NCBI GenBank assembly: GCA_031772625.1
Contig: CM062807.1
Coordinates: 1,149,149,007 to 1,149,213,006, forward strand
Origin: Pinus tabuliformis
Taxonomy: Eukaryota > Streptophyta > Pinopsida > Pinales > Pinaceae
Length of the DNA: 64,000 nt
Direction: 5' to 3'
The notes beneath the pieces are model-generated. The model did not search any database. It had not been told where the DNA came from and saw nothing but the letters and a program-made list of their open reading frames with translations. Shown piece by piece: positions 31,103 to 44,660 of this stretch. Positions within the stretch are counted from its first letter, which is position 1, and every line of letters begins with the position of its first letter. The translations under genes were made by a program, and so were the position numbers.

Positions 31103-34100
31103 CTCCCTCTCAACAAGATATGGATTATCTGCAACCCCTACCCTGCCTCTGTGGTATTCGAATTTGCTCCTGGTGAGCGCCTTCGTCAAGATATCAGCAT
31201 CATGATCCTCCGTGGGAATGTGTGAAAGTAACATGATTCTCCGCTGCACACAATCTCTGATATGATGGTACCTGATGTCGATGTGCTTGGATCTATCATG
31301 AAATACGGGATTAGCCGAGAGTTTAATGCAACTCTGGTTATCACAATAAATCACAATAGGCTCCAAGTGTGACCCGAACAACCCGACCAGGATTTTCCTC
31401 ATCCATATAGCCTCGCATGCAGCCAAACTTGCTGCCATATACTTGACCTCTGCTGAACTTAGTGCCACAGATCTCTGCTTCCTGTTATACCAAGAAACTG
31501 CTGCCGACCCGATACTAAAGATCCCTCCAGATGTGCTCTTTCTGTCCGTTGGGCTCCCTGCCCAATCTGCATCCATGAAGCCACATAGCTTCACCTCATC
31601 CTCCTATCTGTACCACAATCCATATCCCGATGTGCCTCTGAGATAACACAATACATGCTTGCCTGCCTTCCAGAAGAGCTTGGTTGGCTTAACCATAGCT
31701 TGTGAAAGCTGGTTAACAGCATAGCATATATCAAGTCGTGTATTGACCAGATACATAAGCGACCCCACCAACTGTCGATAAACAGTGGCATCCACTACCT
31801 CCGTTGAAGTAGCATCCTCCTTCCTCCAACCTCCAAGAAGAGGAGTATCAACAGGCTTGCAGCCATGCATGTTGAACTTCTCCAGTATCTCCCGAGCATA
31901 CTTACCCTGAGAAACAAATAGTCCATCACTGTGCTGCCAAATTTCCAATCCCAGGAAATAATGAAGGAGGCCCAAGTCCTTCATCTCAAACTCTCTAGCA
32001 AGATCCTCCTTGCATGAAAGTATCAACAGCTCATCTCCCATCAAAATCAAATCATCTACATAAAGTACAATGATCAGCAACTTACCCTCCACCACAATCT
32101 AGTATAGGTTAGGATCCGCCTCACTCTTGGAGAATCCAAGTCTGGTGAAATAACTGTCTATCCGTGTGTACACACTCCCATCAGCTGCCTGCTTCACTTT
32201 GTAGATCCATCTCGAACCCATCACTGATTTCCCTTCCGGTCTTGGGACAATCTCCCATGCACTGTTTCTGACAATCGAATCATACTCTTCCACCATGGCA
32301 TCTACCCATGCGGGATCCTCCACAACTTCCTCGAAAGAGGATGGCTTAGTCACGACACATTTGCTCACAAGAGCCATGTATCCAGTGTACCAATCAGGTG
32401 ACTGTCTCTGTCTGCACTGTGCTGTAGGTGGTCCTACAACCTTCTCTGCATATTGAGCCAGTCGCTCAGCTTCTGTAGTGCGCTTTCGCCCTTTGATGGT
32501 TGGCGCTGCATGAGTGGTCTCTTCCACTCCATGAACTTAATCTTATGCCTAATCCATGTCCCGAATCTCATCCTTAGGAACTAATATCTCCTCATCTGCA
32601 TGCAATTGTGGCTTCCTCTCAAGCGAACACTTCATGGATTTCTCCTCCTGAAATTTGATATCCCGTCGCACAATAGTCTTGCGACTGTCTGGCAAATACA
32701 CACAATAGTTGTGGGGCGTATCAGTGTACCCCACAAATATCCCAACCTCTGTGGTCGGCTCCAGCTTCTTCCTGGCATCCTTCATCACATGCATGTAAAC
32801 AGGAGAACCAAAAATCCTCAAATGGGAAATATCAGGCCTCTTACCAGAATAAGCCTCCTCGGGTGTACTCATGCCAAGTATCCTGTGAGGACAACGGTTC
32901 TGCACATATACTGCAGTATTGCATGCCTCCACCCACAAGTGAAGGGGTGGGCCCTGATCATGCAACATCGCCCGTGCAGCACCCACTATCGTTCTGTTCT
33001 TCCGCTTAGCAACCCCGTTCTGCTGTGGGTTATGGGGAGCTATGAGCTCTCTTCGAATCCCTTCGCGCTGCATAAGTCCTTGAACTCGCCAGAGATGAAT
33101 TCACCACCATTGTCGCTCCTAAGAGCCTTCACCTTCTTCCCCGATTCCTTCTCGAACAGTGCTTTGAACTCACAGAACTTTGAGTATGTCTCGCTCTTCT
33201 TCTGCATGAAGAAGATCCAGCACTTTCGAGAGAAATCATCAACAAAGATCACATAGTACTTGTGCTTTGCTATCGAAGCTACTGAGAAAGGTCCACACAC
33301 ATCTGTGTGAATTCTCTCAAGTATCGTCATGGCGCGACTATCATTCTCGTGAAAGGTGGCTTTCACAAATTTTCCCAAAGTACACCCCTTGCACTGATCT
33401 GACTACGCAAGAGTGCCTTTAGGAAGCCCAGTAGAAATCTGCTGCAGTATCTTCAAGGCTCCATGGTGAAGGTGGCCCAATCTTCGGTGCCACAGCTTGC
33501 CATCATCCCGGCTCACCAATCCTACTGCCTTGCATGCCATTGCTGCGCAGCCATCTACATGCAATTGATAAAGGTTCTTGACTCGAATCCCTATCTTCCA
33601 GGTTTCTCCAGTTGTCTTATTGCACAGGAAAGCCTTTCCCTCGCTGAAGACAACATCATATCCCTTGTCTTCTAACATCACCACATAGATAAGATTCTTC
33701 TTCAATCCTGGAACATGCATCACTTCCTTCAATACGAAGGGTTTACCAGACTCCCTCTCAAAGGAAATGGTACCAATACCGATCGCATTGTATCTACCAT
33801 CATCGCCCATCTCAATGTGCACTCCAAGATCTTTCTCATCCAGATTAGAAAACAAATCTCGATCTCCTGTCATGTGAAAAGACACACCACTGTCCAAGAA
33901 CCATACTGATCCCATCACACTTGATACCAAGCATGCGATCAACGAAAAATCCAGCTCAAACTACGAGGCTAAGGCCTCTCCCACTACAGATCCAACAGCT
34001 TGCTTATTTTTCTTCTTCTGCGAACAATTTGTGGCATAATGTCCGTGCTAGTGACAGTGAAAGCACTTCATCTTGGACATGTCCTGCTTCTTGCCTTTCG

Positions 34101-34800
34101 CACCGGAGTGAGAAGCTTTCTTGTTCTTCCCCTTCTTTGCTTTTGCAGCCAAAGCACAATTTTCTTCATCAGATGCCTTTGATGAAGATCCGTCCCTAGT
34201 ATTCCGCCTAATCTCCTCTTGCACAAGATCAAACCAAAGTATCTCCCATCCTGGCAATTTCTCCTGACCATTGACAGAGTCCTGATAGGAATGCCAACTC
34301 TTCGGAAGACCAAGGAGAGCCAAGCTCACCAAGTCCTCATCATTGACAGTCACCCCCACACTTCTCAGCTCATCCCAGCATTGGGTGAACTTCGTGAGAT
34401 ACTAGGGCATACTGTCTCCTTTATCACACTTAATGTTTCTGAGTTTATCCTTGAGCGCCAACTTCCTCTGGTCGCTCTTGCTTTGGAATAAATCTATCAA
34501 CGCTTTCCACATAAAGTATGGAGAAGCCTTTCCATGCAGGTTGGATACAATGTGATCCTTCACGCCCTCCAACAGAATCCTTCGACACTTTGATGTCTTC
34601 TTTTGCCAAGCCTCAACGTGAGCAGCATCAGTAGGCTTTGGGACCTCAGCCTCTATGGACTCCTTCAGCCCATTGTCATCTAACACTGCCTCCATCCTGT
34701 CTTTCCATGCAATATAATTTGAGCTGCCTTCAAGGGCATACTCCAATTGCAATCCGTTGAAAGACATTTCAACTTCGACACCAAGAAAACACTGCTGCAA
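31097..34800 (-). pseudogene. Copia gag-pol remnant
   Basis: Domains in element order: gag with a CCHC start (34048-34800); protease and pre-integrase zinc region (33403-33942; VWFLDSGVSFHMTGD, then LWHRRLGHL); integrase (32549-33378; words TDVCGPF, DNGGEF, PQQNGVAKRKN); reverse transcriptase (31604-32527; LYVDD motif and MKDLGLLHYFLGLEI); RNase H (31097-31594; GFMDADWAGSPTDRKSTSG, ending with the usual KHIDIRYHHIRD). The reverse transcriptase and RNase H words suggest a Tork-like lineage, with low certainty. Fossil, several breaks, not expressible as one product. Confidence 0.92.
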
Positions 34801-35017
34801 ATTTGAATTCCTCTAGCTCAAAACTCAACCGCTTCTAATCTAAAATTCGTGAGAACAAAGTATTTCTCATATAGAGATTGACTTTATGGGCATTTACTGG
34901 ATATCTCACCTTCCAAAAGAAGGATGAATCCAAAGGCTACCTGGCCCGATTACAGACTCTGCCTGAAGAAATAAAATGTAATCACTTTCTGAGTAGTAGA
35001 TCTGATGATCAACTTCG

Positions 35018-35028
35018 CTCTGATACCA
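35018..35028 (-). promoter_or_regulatory. Primer binding site of the copia element
   Basis: The minus strand reads TGGTATCAGAG immediately after the 5' LTR. It is complementary to the 3' end of initiator tRNA-Met. Confidence 0.93.
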
Positions 35029-36158
35029 TGTAGAAATTTTGAATAATATAACACTCATTCACAGAGATTATCCTGATTATACACTATTTGCGGAATGCAT
35101 GCATAGTACATAACCTCCTCTACGTTGATCATCAATTTGTGGAATTAAAGAAACGATTGCATGTGCACATTGAAACATCAATCACACATATCAACACAAT
35201 ATGTAATGGGGAAATCATACAGCTGAAAAACCCAAACTATTTGTATATTATAATGATAGAGAACATGTAACAATACATAGTACAATACTCCTCACAAGTA
35301 CTTAGTACTATCTCCACCTGCTACACACAAACTAGCTCAGATCTGAACAAGTCACGGGTTCAAATCTCCTCCACTGTTTTCCTGCCTCTACTGCGCAATC
35401 CAAGTTGAGAATAAGAATGATCTAAGCTCGTTTTCCCTTGGCTTGTACTGCGCAATCCTCATTGGAAATCTCAATCAATGATTGTGCAAATCTCATGCAC
35501 AGCTATAGTCACAACTGATAGTAGTCTCACTCTTTCACCCACCTCTAACACTTGTCTCCACTAAACTGTCCATGCACTGAGTTAACTGATGTATTCTTTA
35601 GTTGATTTATGAGTTAATAATTAGTGAATTAATTAACAATTAATTCACATCACTCATCACTAGTGTATTTGGCAGTTAGACTAAATACAACTAGTTCAAC
35701 TAAGTCAAATTGAACACAACTCCATCAACTCCTCAATCAACTCCACCAAACTCAATCACTTGAGTTCTAACTAAAGTCCATCATGCAATAGCTCAACTAA
35801 CCCTTAAGAAAAGCGTATTTCCTTCTGGCAGTTGCATGTGCCACATCCGTAGCTCGAACTGAAGTGCTACAAGAGGATAAGATAATGTTTATAGTCCAAA
35901 TATTATTAAGAGCTAATAATATTCGACTGTTCTATTTTTAGACTGACAGTATAAAAATAGATTCCACCCATATGTCTAAAAATAGAGGTCCATCTATTTT
36001 TACCAACATGACCAATCATCCATAAATAGCATCCTACAACTCATAGACCATGATCCATATGTCTAAAAATAGACTTTGCGCCAAAAATAGCCCGCGGGCC
36101 CACTTAGTGAAGGCGACTTCTTTTCACTAAGCTCCATCATCTTGTTGCATTTTCAAAA
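35029..36158 (-). repeat. 5' LTR of the copia element
   Basis: Partner of 29978-31102, with the primer site on its inner side and ATGCG on its outer side. Confidence 0.93.
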
Positions 36159-36169
36159 ATGCGGCCAGT

Positions 36170-39100
36170 GTGAAGGCCATTCACATTGAAAGAAGGGGCA
36201 AGAATGATCTTGAAAGAAGGGGCAAGAATGATAAAGAAGAGCAACCAAAGAAATCATATTTCAAACCTCATAATGGCAAGTTCAAAGGAAAAGTAAAGGG
36301 AAAGGAAAAGAAGGCAATTACAACCAAGAAGGAGGAAGGAGAAAAACCATCTTGCACACATTGCAAGAAGGAAGGCCATGATTATGAACACTGTTGGAAG
36401 TTGCATCCGGAGTTGAAACCAAAGAGATTTGGTGGGAAGAACAAGAAAAAGACGGTGGAAACAGTGCAATAGGACCTTGGATCTGATTCTAGCGATGAGA
36501 CACATATCACAATTGTGGGAATACAAGGTACTCTTTCTCTTCATGCTAATGAAAAGTATGAATTGCATGCAAGTACAAGTTCTTCAAATGAGTCTCTTGT
36601 TAGTGAACGAAAGAAGGTTGAATTGTTCCACATTAGAGTTATAATGAAACATACTAAAGTGTAAACCATGTTTGATTTGGGCTCACAAGGTAATTTGATT
36701 TCAGAATCCTTGGTTAAAAAGTTAGGATTAGAGACCAAGCCTCATCTGAAACCCCACCCTCTTGGTTGGTTGCGTGATAAACACAAATTACATGTAGCAA
36801 ACGTAGTGTAGAGCTAGATTTTTATTGCATCCAAACTAATAGATGAGGTTGATCTTGATGTCGTACCCTTGGTTATTTGTGGTGTTTTATTAGGGAGTCC
36901 ATATTTGTATTACAGGAAAGCAATTTTCTTTAGCCATGAAAAAATTTATCATCTCACGAAAGATGTGGTGGAATACATTGTCAGAGCTCATCAGGCTAAA
37001 TTCAGTGTCAGACTTGTAAGTGCAGGTCAATTGAAGAGATTGATCAATTCCAGCAAAGGGTGCATGCTCATGGTTGTGAGACAAAAAGATGCAGAGACAT
37101 CTCAAGTTTTCCAAGGTTGTGATCCAACTCATAAAAAGGAATTGTATGAAATTGTTTCTAACTATAATAAGAATTTTTAGGAACCAAGTGGGTTTCCTCT
37201 AAAGTGTGAGATCCAACATGAGATTCACTTGTAGCAAGATGCTCCTTTACCCAACATTGGTATGTACAGGTTGTCATCCATTGATATGGAGGAGATAAAG
37301 AAGCAGGTACAAGAATTGTTGAACCAAGGGGTCATAAGGCTAAGTTGTTCTCCATGCAGTTCACCTATTGTGTTGGTGTCAAAGAAGGATGGAACATGGA
37401 GGATGTGCGTGGACCATAGAGCACTCAAAAAAATAACGGTGAAGAATTGGTACCCTCTCCCTTGCATTGATGATTTGTTAGATCAATTGAAAAATGTTGT
37501 CTATTTCACAAAAGTAGACTTGCATAGTGGCTATCATCAGGTCACAATTGGAGAACGGGATGTATGGAAGACTGCATTCAAGACGAAACATGGGTTATTT
37601 GAATGGCTGGTGATTCCATTCAGACTATCCAATGCTCTGTTCACATTCATAAGGGTGATGAATGATATTTTCAAGCCTTTTATTGATTATTTTCTACTTG
37701 TGTATCTTGATGACATTCTTGTTTTCAATAGGACATGGGATGACCATGTGAGCCATGTTAAAAAGGTGCTTGATGTTTTGCAAAAAGAAAAATTGTATGT
37801 CAAAATGTATAAATGTGAATTTGGTAAGACCTCTTTGGTTTACTTGGGTCACATTGTCGGAGGTGGTCAATTGAAAATAGATCCTTTTGAAATTGATGTG
37901 ATTGTAAAGTGGCCTAAACCCACCAATCTTACGGAGGTTCATAGCTTTTTGGATGCAGTACAATATTGGAGAAGGTTCATTGCCAACTTCTCTGTCATTG
38001 CATCCCCCTTACATGAATTGACGGGTGTGAAGAAAACCTTTCAGTGGGGAGGAAAGCATCATAATGCCTTCGATACACTGAAAGAGAAGATCAATAACAC
38101 ACCATTTTTGGTCTTACCTGAACTTCAACAGCCTTTTGAGATCAAGACCGATGGAAGTGGATACACCATGAGTGTAGTGTTAATTCAGTAGAGGAAACTT
38201 GTATGTTACCATTCAGAGACATTCCCCCAAGCTATTGTGAACTATCCCACGTATGACAAGGAGTTGTATGCCTTTGTTCAAAGCGTGAAGAAGTGGAAGA
38301 ACTATTTGATCGGTAAGGAGACCATCATTCACATAGATCACCAACCCTTGCAATACCTCCTGTCGCAAACCAAGCTTCAACAAGATCGTAATTTCAGATG
38401 GATGGGATTCCTCCAACAGTTTCACTTGGTAATAAAATACAAGAAGGGCTCCATCAACAAAGTGGTAGATATGCTTTCCCACCCTCTTATTTCTGCATCT
38501 ATAGTTTTGGAAAATGCCCCTTTATATTTTAAAATTTATGCTGAACAATATGGTGATGATGATGATTTTAAGGAGATTTATGCAAATATGACTCATGGAT
38601 CGCAGGTGGAAAATTACCATTTGCAGGGAAATTTGTTGTATCACATTGGAAAACTTTGTATCCTTGCCAATGAGAGAATACATGTAATCATACAGGCACA
38701 CAACTCTCTTGTGTCATGTCATTTTGGTGTAGAGAAAACTTTGTGTCATTTGCAGAGGTTGTGTTATTGACCTCAGATGAAAAATAGTGTAACTCAATAT
38801 GTAAAGGGATGTGTGTTGTGTTAAGTTAGCAAGCCCACTAATAGAAAATTGGGGCTCTACACAACAGTCCCCATTCCAAGTTGTCCATGGGACAGTGCGT
38901 CAATGGATTTTGTAGGTGGTTTGGCTTTGTCTAGGAGAGGTCATGACTATTTGTATGTCGTTGTTGATCGATTTAGCAAAATGTGTGTCTTAATGCCTTG
39001 TAAAAAGAAGGTCACTATAGAGAAAACTTCTCATCTCTTCTTCTAATTTGTATGGATCCACTTTGGGCTGCCCATATCCATTGTGTTTGATTAAGACTCT

Positions 39101-39970
39101 CGATTTCTCTGAAAGTTTTGGATGAGTTTGTGGAGAATGATGGACATCAAGTTGAAGAGGAGCACTGCATTTCATTTGTAGACTGATGGACAAACCGAGG
39201 TTATCAATTGCACAATGATACACTTATTGTGAGGCTATTGTGGCAAGCGTCCCAAGTTGTGGGACAAGTAGCTTCCCCATGTGTAACATGCATACAACCG
39301 AGCAGTGCATTCATCCACTCAGAGCTCATCGTTCGAGATATGATTTGGATATTTACCAAAGGATCCCTTAGACATGGTATTTGGGGGAGATGAATATTAT
39401 ACTGGACAATATGATAGGTAGAAAGCAAGAAATTTCATTGAGAAAGTTCATATGATTCACTAGGCAATGCAGGAGTAGTTGGAGAAACGTCAAGCTCAAT
39501 ACAAAGACTGACATGAAAAGCACCGAGTCGATCACCAATTCTAGGTTGGAGACAAAGTGTGGATCCACATCAAAAAAGATAGAATGAAAGGGGAAGGAAA
39601 GAAGTTGAGACCAATCCGATATGGCCCATTCACCATATTAGAGAAGATTGGAGACAATGCTTTTTGTCTCGATTTGCCAACATACATGCAAATTTACTCA
39701 ATGGTGAACATTGAAAACTTGAAGCTTTATGAGCCTCATTTGATCATGGACACCGAAGAGGTTGGACAAGTTCCTACAGTGGACAACTTTGCACCAAAAT
39801 ACTTCGACAAGCTACCAGAGGACATATTTCTTGATAGAAAGACCAGGACTTCACAATGGGGAGACGTGGAGTACCTTCGTATTGGTTTCAAGGGAATGCA
39901 TCCAAGTAAGGCCCGATGGATTGAAAAGGATAAAGTGAGGGAGAAATTCCATCACTTCCCAATTAACTGA
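36170..39970 (+). pseudogene. Gag (end) and pol remnant of the old gypsy element
   Basis: It resumes after the nested copia. Visible parts: zinc knuckle CTHCKKEGHDYEHCW (36170-36472); protease-like stretch about 36640-36900; reverse transcriptase 37262-38191 (KKDGTWRMCVDHRALKKITV, YLDDIL); RNase H about 38130-38480; integrase zinc region about 38690-38830 and core about 38870-39200; C-terminal segment 39557-39970, ending in a conserved-looking module (GDVEYLRIGFKGMHPSKARWIEKD) at the position where chromoviruses carry a chromodomain. Fossil, several breaks. Confidence 0.88.
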
Positions 39971-40011
39971 TAAAGATTTTGGAGGCCCGAAAGCTCAGTA
40001 GTGGGGAGGAA

Positions 40012-41202
40012 TGATCCAGCTAGCTCCAGAAATAGAAGTGGCCTTGAAAAAGTTCAAAAATCAAAGTCATCAGATAGAAGTGAAACTAAGACCACATCGT
40101 AGTTCTCATTTCCCTGATTCCAATGGTGTACATGACATTGAAATTTGAGTTCATATGCTCAAGATATAGTTGGTCAAAGTTCTAGTCAAACTCGGCCAAG
40201 TGGCAATCACTGACGAGGAAACAATTTGGTGAAGGGACGGCACACGGAAAATGACGGTCAAAAAGGGAGAATTTGTCCAATAACCCTTAAAATCTGACAA
40301 CAAAATTTAAACTATAATAATCTTTAAAAAGAGAGAGATATTAAAAGTTGGTTGGGTAGGGCTCAAACCTGACCAACTGGGCCCAACCGTATTGCACTAC
40401 ATAATTGTTTCAACGACATTACCATGCGAGGTGAGTTTGGCAAGATTCGAACCTGCCTGACTTGATGGGGCAAACTCACCAAACACGGAATCTCGTATTT
40501 AAATCAATGCCGAAATCGCCAGAACCAACAAACAAATCCCATGTGCCATATATATAACTTATTACACCAAAAGAAGGTTTCGTGGGGTTTGACCCTAGAA
40601 CCTCCCACCACTTGTGCACTTAATATATGTCACTTGCCAATGGGCCAACGACCCATCTTTTGTAAACTCTGCCACACGAACGTTACTTAAACCTCAAACA
40701 ATTGGTCATTCGACTAGGCGAAGAGCATAGCGAAGGTTCGGGAGCGGAACCAGGAGTGGTCTAGGAGGGAGGAACCCTAAAGAGGGGTATCTTTTGATGT
40801 TGAGAGGATTCCTTTAAGGTCCATAAGTTATAGTGTCACAATATGGTCAAGTTTATAATTGTTTGACACAATTTCATGCCACGAATCTAATGGTGATGTC
40901 CATTTATGCATCTGAGCTTTGCATTTTTTGTCCATGACAGAAATTGGAGGTATAAGGGTAATTTATGTAAAGTTGATTGTAATTCATTTTCCTTGCTATT
41001 TAATGAAATAGGCCTCCCCACTTTGATCAGGGACCGATGACGTAGCCCACATTGCGTGAACTTTGTAATCAAATTGTTTGTGTGCCTTTGATCTCATGGT
41101 TGCTTTATGATTTCGCTTCTTTTCATGTGTTTAATTTACTTGGTTACATGATCTTTTATATGCAATTATGTATGCATCCTTGAAGTTAAAAGATCTGGAT
41201 CA
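40012..41202 (+). repeat. 3' LTR of the old gypsy element
   Basis: Starts TGATCC after a purine tract (GTGGGGAGGAA, 40001-40011) and ends GGATCA before ATTAG (41203-41207). The tRNA-like blocks seen in the 5' LTR recur at about 40440-40650. Confidence 0.9.
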
Positions 41203-41207
41203 ATTAG

Positions 41208-44200
41208 CTTTCTTCAAAATACCATCAACTTGTTGTTAAATGCACTGACCCATTCAATAAATTTGGTTGACCTATTTGTCTCACTCTGATGGGAGGAATC
41301 TCCTTATGTTAATGTAATGAGTATAGCTACAATAACCTGGGCTAATGGTTGGAACCTTGTACACACTTTAAAATGAATGTGGCCAATAGAACTATGAAAA
41401 TGATTATTCTAGATGCATTAAACAAAAGGAATATTTTCACCCCATGTATGTTGATGCTTGGAGGTGCATTTTGAGGATATATATAATTATCACATTGACC
41501 AACTTTGTCTTTCTATATGTTTAAGGAATGGAAGGAAAGTGATTTAGTAAGTTTAGTGTTTATAATGGACCAAATGCTAGGCCAAAACATACTTAGGAAC
41601 ATGTTGTTATTATCAAAGGTAATGGTATATAAAAACCCAAGATGAATAAAAAATTGCTTGCAAATGGGCTAGTTCCAAAATTCTCCTCTTAGGGCACCAA
41701 ACAACAACCACAAAAACAATTTTGTAACCATGCTCTATTGATCAAGGTTGGGCCTAGAGTGTGAAATGTTTCCTTTGCTCCTTTCGATTGAATAATAAAT
41801 AAGACTAATATCCTAGGGAAACAATGACTTTATAAGGCTTAGATTAATAAAAAACATGACGCTTCCACATTTATGGCTATCCTAAAAGAACATCACAAAC
41901 CTCAAGTGAGGCACATCACATAATACCTCATCTTTGAAGGGCTTGGTGCCATATTGTAAGTGACATTGGTTACTCAAGCATATGTCTCATCCTTGGATTA
42001 GCCAATTAGTGTTGGACATATTGGGCTTTGATGACATTGTTAGCTTCATCTTCTTGATGACCATGACTAAGGTCATTTTCTTCAGTTGCTAGTATGAATA
42101 ATGGAATGTAGCAATGCCCCCCTCCCCCACATCTATGAAGTGAATAGGCATTCTCCTTCCTTAGATTCCTCTAGTTCCTCTCATTGAAGCATTGTAGTGG
42201 TAATAATAATATTAGGTTTCATGTTGATGATCTATTTTCTACCATCCATCGTCATTAGTGATGTCAAGGTTGAAGTAAAGTCCAAGGCTTCTACATATAC
42301 AAATCAGAATTATCATGTTGTGTGTCACACCATTTTCATGTGTTATCCTTCAACTTCATGTTCTTCTTATTTGCATGTTGTTCAAATCAATTTTCTCAAG
42401 GTTGGTTATCATTGTTATATCCTTTGTTCTGAGAGTAAGTGCTACCTTTACCTTTCTTTCTCAATTGTGATTTTTTTGACCCAAACTATTTCTTAGCCTT
42501 ATGCTAACATTTTTTCTCAATTCTAACCGATAATTGTGAAGAGCTGACTATAAGGATATGTCCATAAACTCCATTTCAATTTGGATATATTTGTGTAGGT
42601 CACTACAAAATCTTATAACTAACTGTTGTTTGAAGCCATGATACTTAGTGTTGCACATAAGGTTGGAAGGTCTTGGTGTACTTCAACATAGTGTGATATT
42701 TATGTATGTGTAAGGTAATTGTCTATATTATGTATTTATCTTCACATTTTCCAAAAAAGTGATACTCCTCCTTAAGGAGATATGGGAATTATTGTGTTAT
42801 GTCTAGATTACCTAGACAATACATTCTCTGAGGAATTATTGTGCTATGTTTAGGTCACCTAGTGTTAGAAGGTGTCACCTTAGAAGGTAATAATGTCTAA
42901 GTCATGCCAAAAGAAATTGTAATGTTATGTAAAAGAATGATCTTGCATTCATCATGGAGTAAAACACATTTGTAATTATTTATTATATAAAGAGGTGAAA
43001 TTACATTATCTCTTGGTATCTAATAGAGGTAATGGAGACCCAAAAAATGCACAATGAATATGAAAGTCTTATCTTTGTAAAGGGTAAATAATTTGTGGAG
43101 GTGCTCTCAAGTGTAAGTGCTAGCGAGTGATATGGGCCAACCAACTCCCTCTTATTCATTGCTAAATGATATGGGCCCCTCTCTATTTTATTTTTCTCTT
43201 ACATTTTTCCTTTTGATTTGGTTTAATTATATAGTGTATAATTATTTTCTATTTTTAAAGAGTTGTGTGGTTTACCCATGGTCACTTGCTAGCGCTTTTT
43301 ATCTATTTGCTTTGCTAATTCATTCATTCACCTTTTCTTTGATAAAGGTAAAATGACCCTTGACATTGGTTCGAAAATGAAAATAACTACCGAAGGGCTA
43401 TCATTTTATTCACGCATTTGAACATTTACCAAAAAAACGAGAGGCGACTAAAAAATTTAAATTCTATAATAGTCTTAACTTATAAGATATTAATTTATTA
43501 TTTTGTATAACTTTCAAATGTTATGTCTAATTCAAATGCATGAAACATTTTAAAATGCATATGATTGGTACCTTGGTTAACTAAGTTTATATGTTGTTAT
43601 TCAAATGTTAGAGTCTTATAGATAGATGCATTTATATTGACTTTGGTTTGGGTATTGTTTATATAAGGTTAATAATAATTGAAAAACCAAGCTTAATATC
43701 ACCTTAGTCTTGTGATATTATATGCTGATTTTTCTATATTCGATACCTAAATCATTTCACAGTTATGGTGAAACCTCGAGTATCGTTGTGATTATGTGTG
43801 TAAAATTTGGGATCTCTGATCTCTTCCACCTATGACAATCCAACAGAGGTCCACATTTATACCTATCATTATCTTACCCCTGAATACTCTCTCATGATTA
43901 CTCATGCCTTGAGACTAATGATCAAGGATTTTACAATTCAATCGACCTCTGGCTCTTATATTCTCTTCTTTGTTTCCTCCTTGTTAAGGTCATTTGTTAG
44001 GGTTTCAAGGGGGTTTTCCTTACTGCATGTTAGTCTGTTGGTTTCAAATTTTAGCCTAGATGTAAAATCTCTCAGGAATAATTTATGTCGTGGGTTATTC
44101 GAAAAAGGAGGTTATCGACACAGATTTGCTTGAAGTTTATGATGAATGTGACAAACTCTTTCGAACTAATGGGTGGCTTGAGTTTCTACAACTCTTTTGG

Positions 44201-44312
44201 GTTACAACCAAGGTGTAGCTGAGGCTTTTTCTGGTTCATATGATGGTCATAATGCTAATGTGGGATATATTAAGATGATTGTGGATATCGATTTCATTTG
44301 TAAATCCATTCA
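41208..44312 (+). repeat. Unit A of an old dispersed repeat, middle part
   Basis: About 3.1 kb, AT-rich, with no intact gene. It aligns end to end in direct orientation with unit B at 58297 to about 61415, at roughly 85% identity. Frames of 60-108 codons (e.g. 42197-42496, 43807-44133) are short; the B counterparts do not keep them in convincing form. It continues from 27887 once the gypsy element is removed, and runs into 50174 once the chromovirus is removed. Confidence 0.8.
44308..44312. repeat. Target-site duplication ATTCA, left copy
   Basis: Repeated at 50169-50173. It marks a clean insertion of the chromovirus into unit A. Confidence 0.93.
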
Positions 44313-44645
44313 TGTTGGGTCCCTATAATACTAGTGATTACCCCATTACTATTGTAGTTATACCCCTTATTTATATTGTTGTGCCCCTATTACCCCCATA
44401 TTGTTATTTCTGTGCCCCATAGAATCCCTCTATTGTTATTTTTGTGGCTTTATATTATTATTGTTAGGTCGGCTGGATTATATTGTGACTCCTTAGACTC
44501 CTATATATAGAAAGGAGGTTTTGTCATTTGTATCATCCAAGAATTGTTCATTTATGTAATGTAAAGGAGGTTTCCCCCTCGAAGAGGCTGAATTCTAAGG
44601 CGTGGATCTTTCTTTTCTATCTTTTTGTGAGCTGGTTTCATAACA
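44313..44645 (+). repeat. 5' LTR of the chromovirus
   Basis: Contains a strong TATA-like box (TATATATAG, 44502-44510). By position, transcription would start roughly 25-35 bases further on. Confidence 0.93.
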
Positions 44646-44647
44646 TT

Positions 44648-44660
44648 TGGTATCAGAGCT
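44648..44660 (+). promoter_or_regulatory. Primer binding site of the chromovirus
   Basis: TGGTATCAGAGCT, two bases after the 5' LTR. Complementary to initiator tRNA-Met. Confidence 0.93.

Larger units (their letters stand above)
29978..36158 (-). mobile_element. Ty1/copia retrotransposon, broken, nested in the gypsy element
   Basis: A minus-strand 6,181-bp element with LTRs 29978-31102 and 35029-36158 (about 1.13 kb each, about 3-4% different). It is flanked by ATGCG at 29973-29977 and 36159-36163. Primer site CTCTGATACCA on the plus strand (initiator tRNA-Met type) lies at 35018-35028. A pyrimidine tract, the complement of a polypurine tract, lies at 31103-31114. Domain order in element direction is gag, protease, integrase, reverse transcriptase, RNase H, which is diagnostic for copia. 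It has roughly half a dozen breaks. Confidence 0.95.
27888..41202 (+). mobile_element. Old Ty3/gypsy retrotransposon, broken, with a nested copia element
   Basis: Plus-strand element with LTRs 27888-29095 (1,208 bp) and 40012-41202 (1,191 bp). Both begin TGATC and end GATCA. The LTRs differ by about 12% over the last ~190 bases compared, so it is an old insertion. Parts: primer site at 29100, gag from 29201 interrupted at 29977/36159 by the copia element, zinc knuckle and protease region 36170-36930, reverse transcriptase and RNase H about 37262-38500, integrase about 38600-39400, C-terminal tail 39557-39970, polypurine tract 40001-40011. It is broken in several places (of the order of ten). 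Confidence 0.9.
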
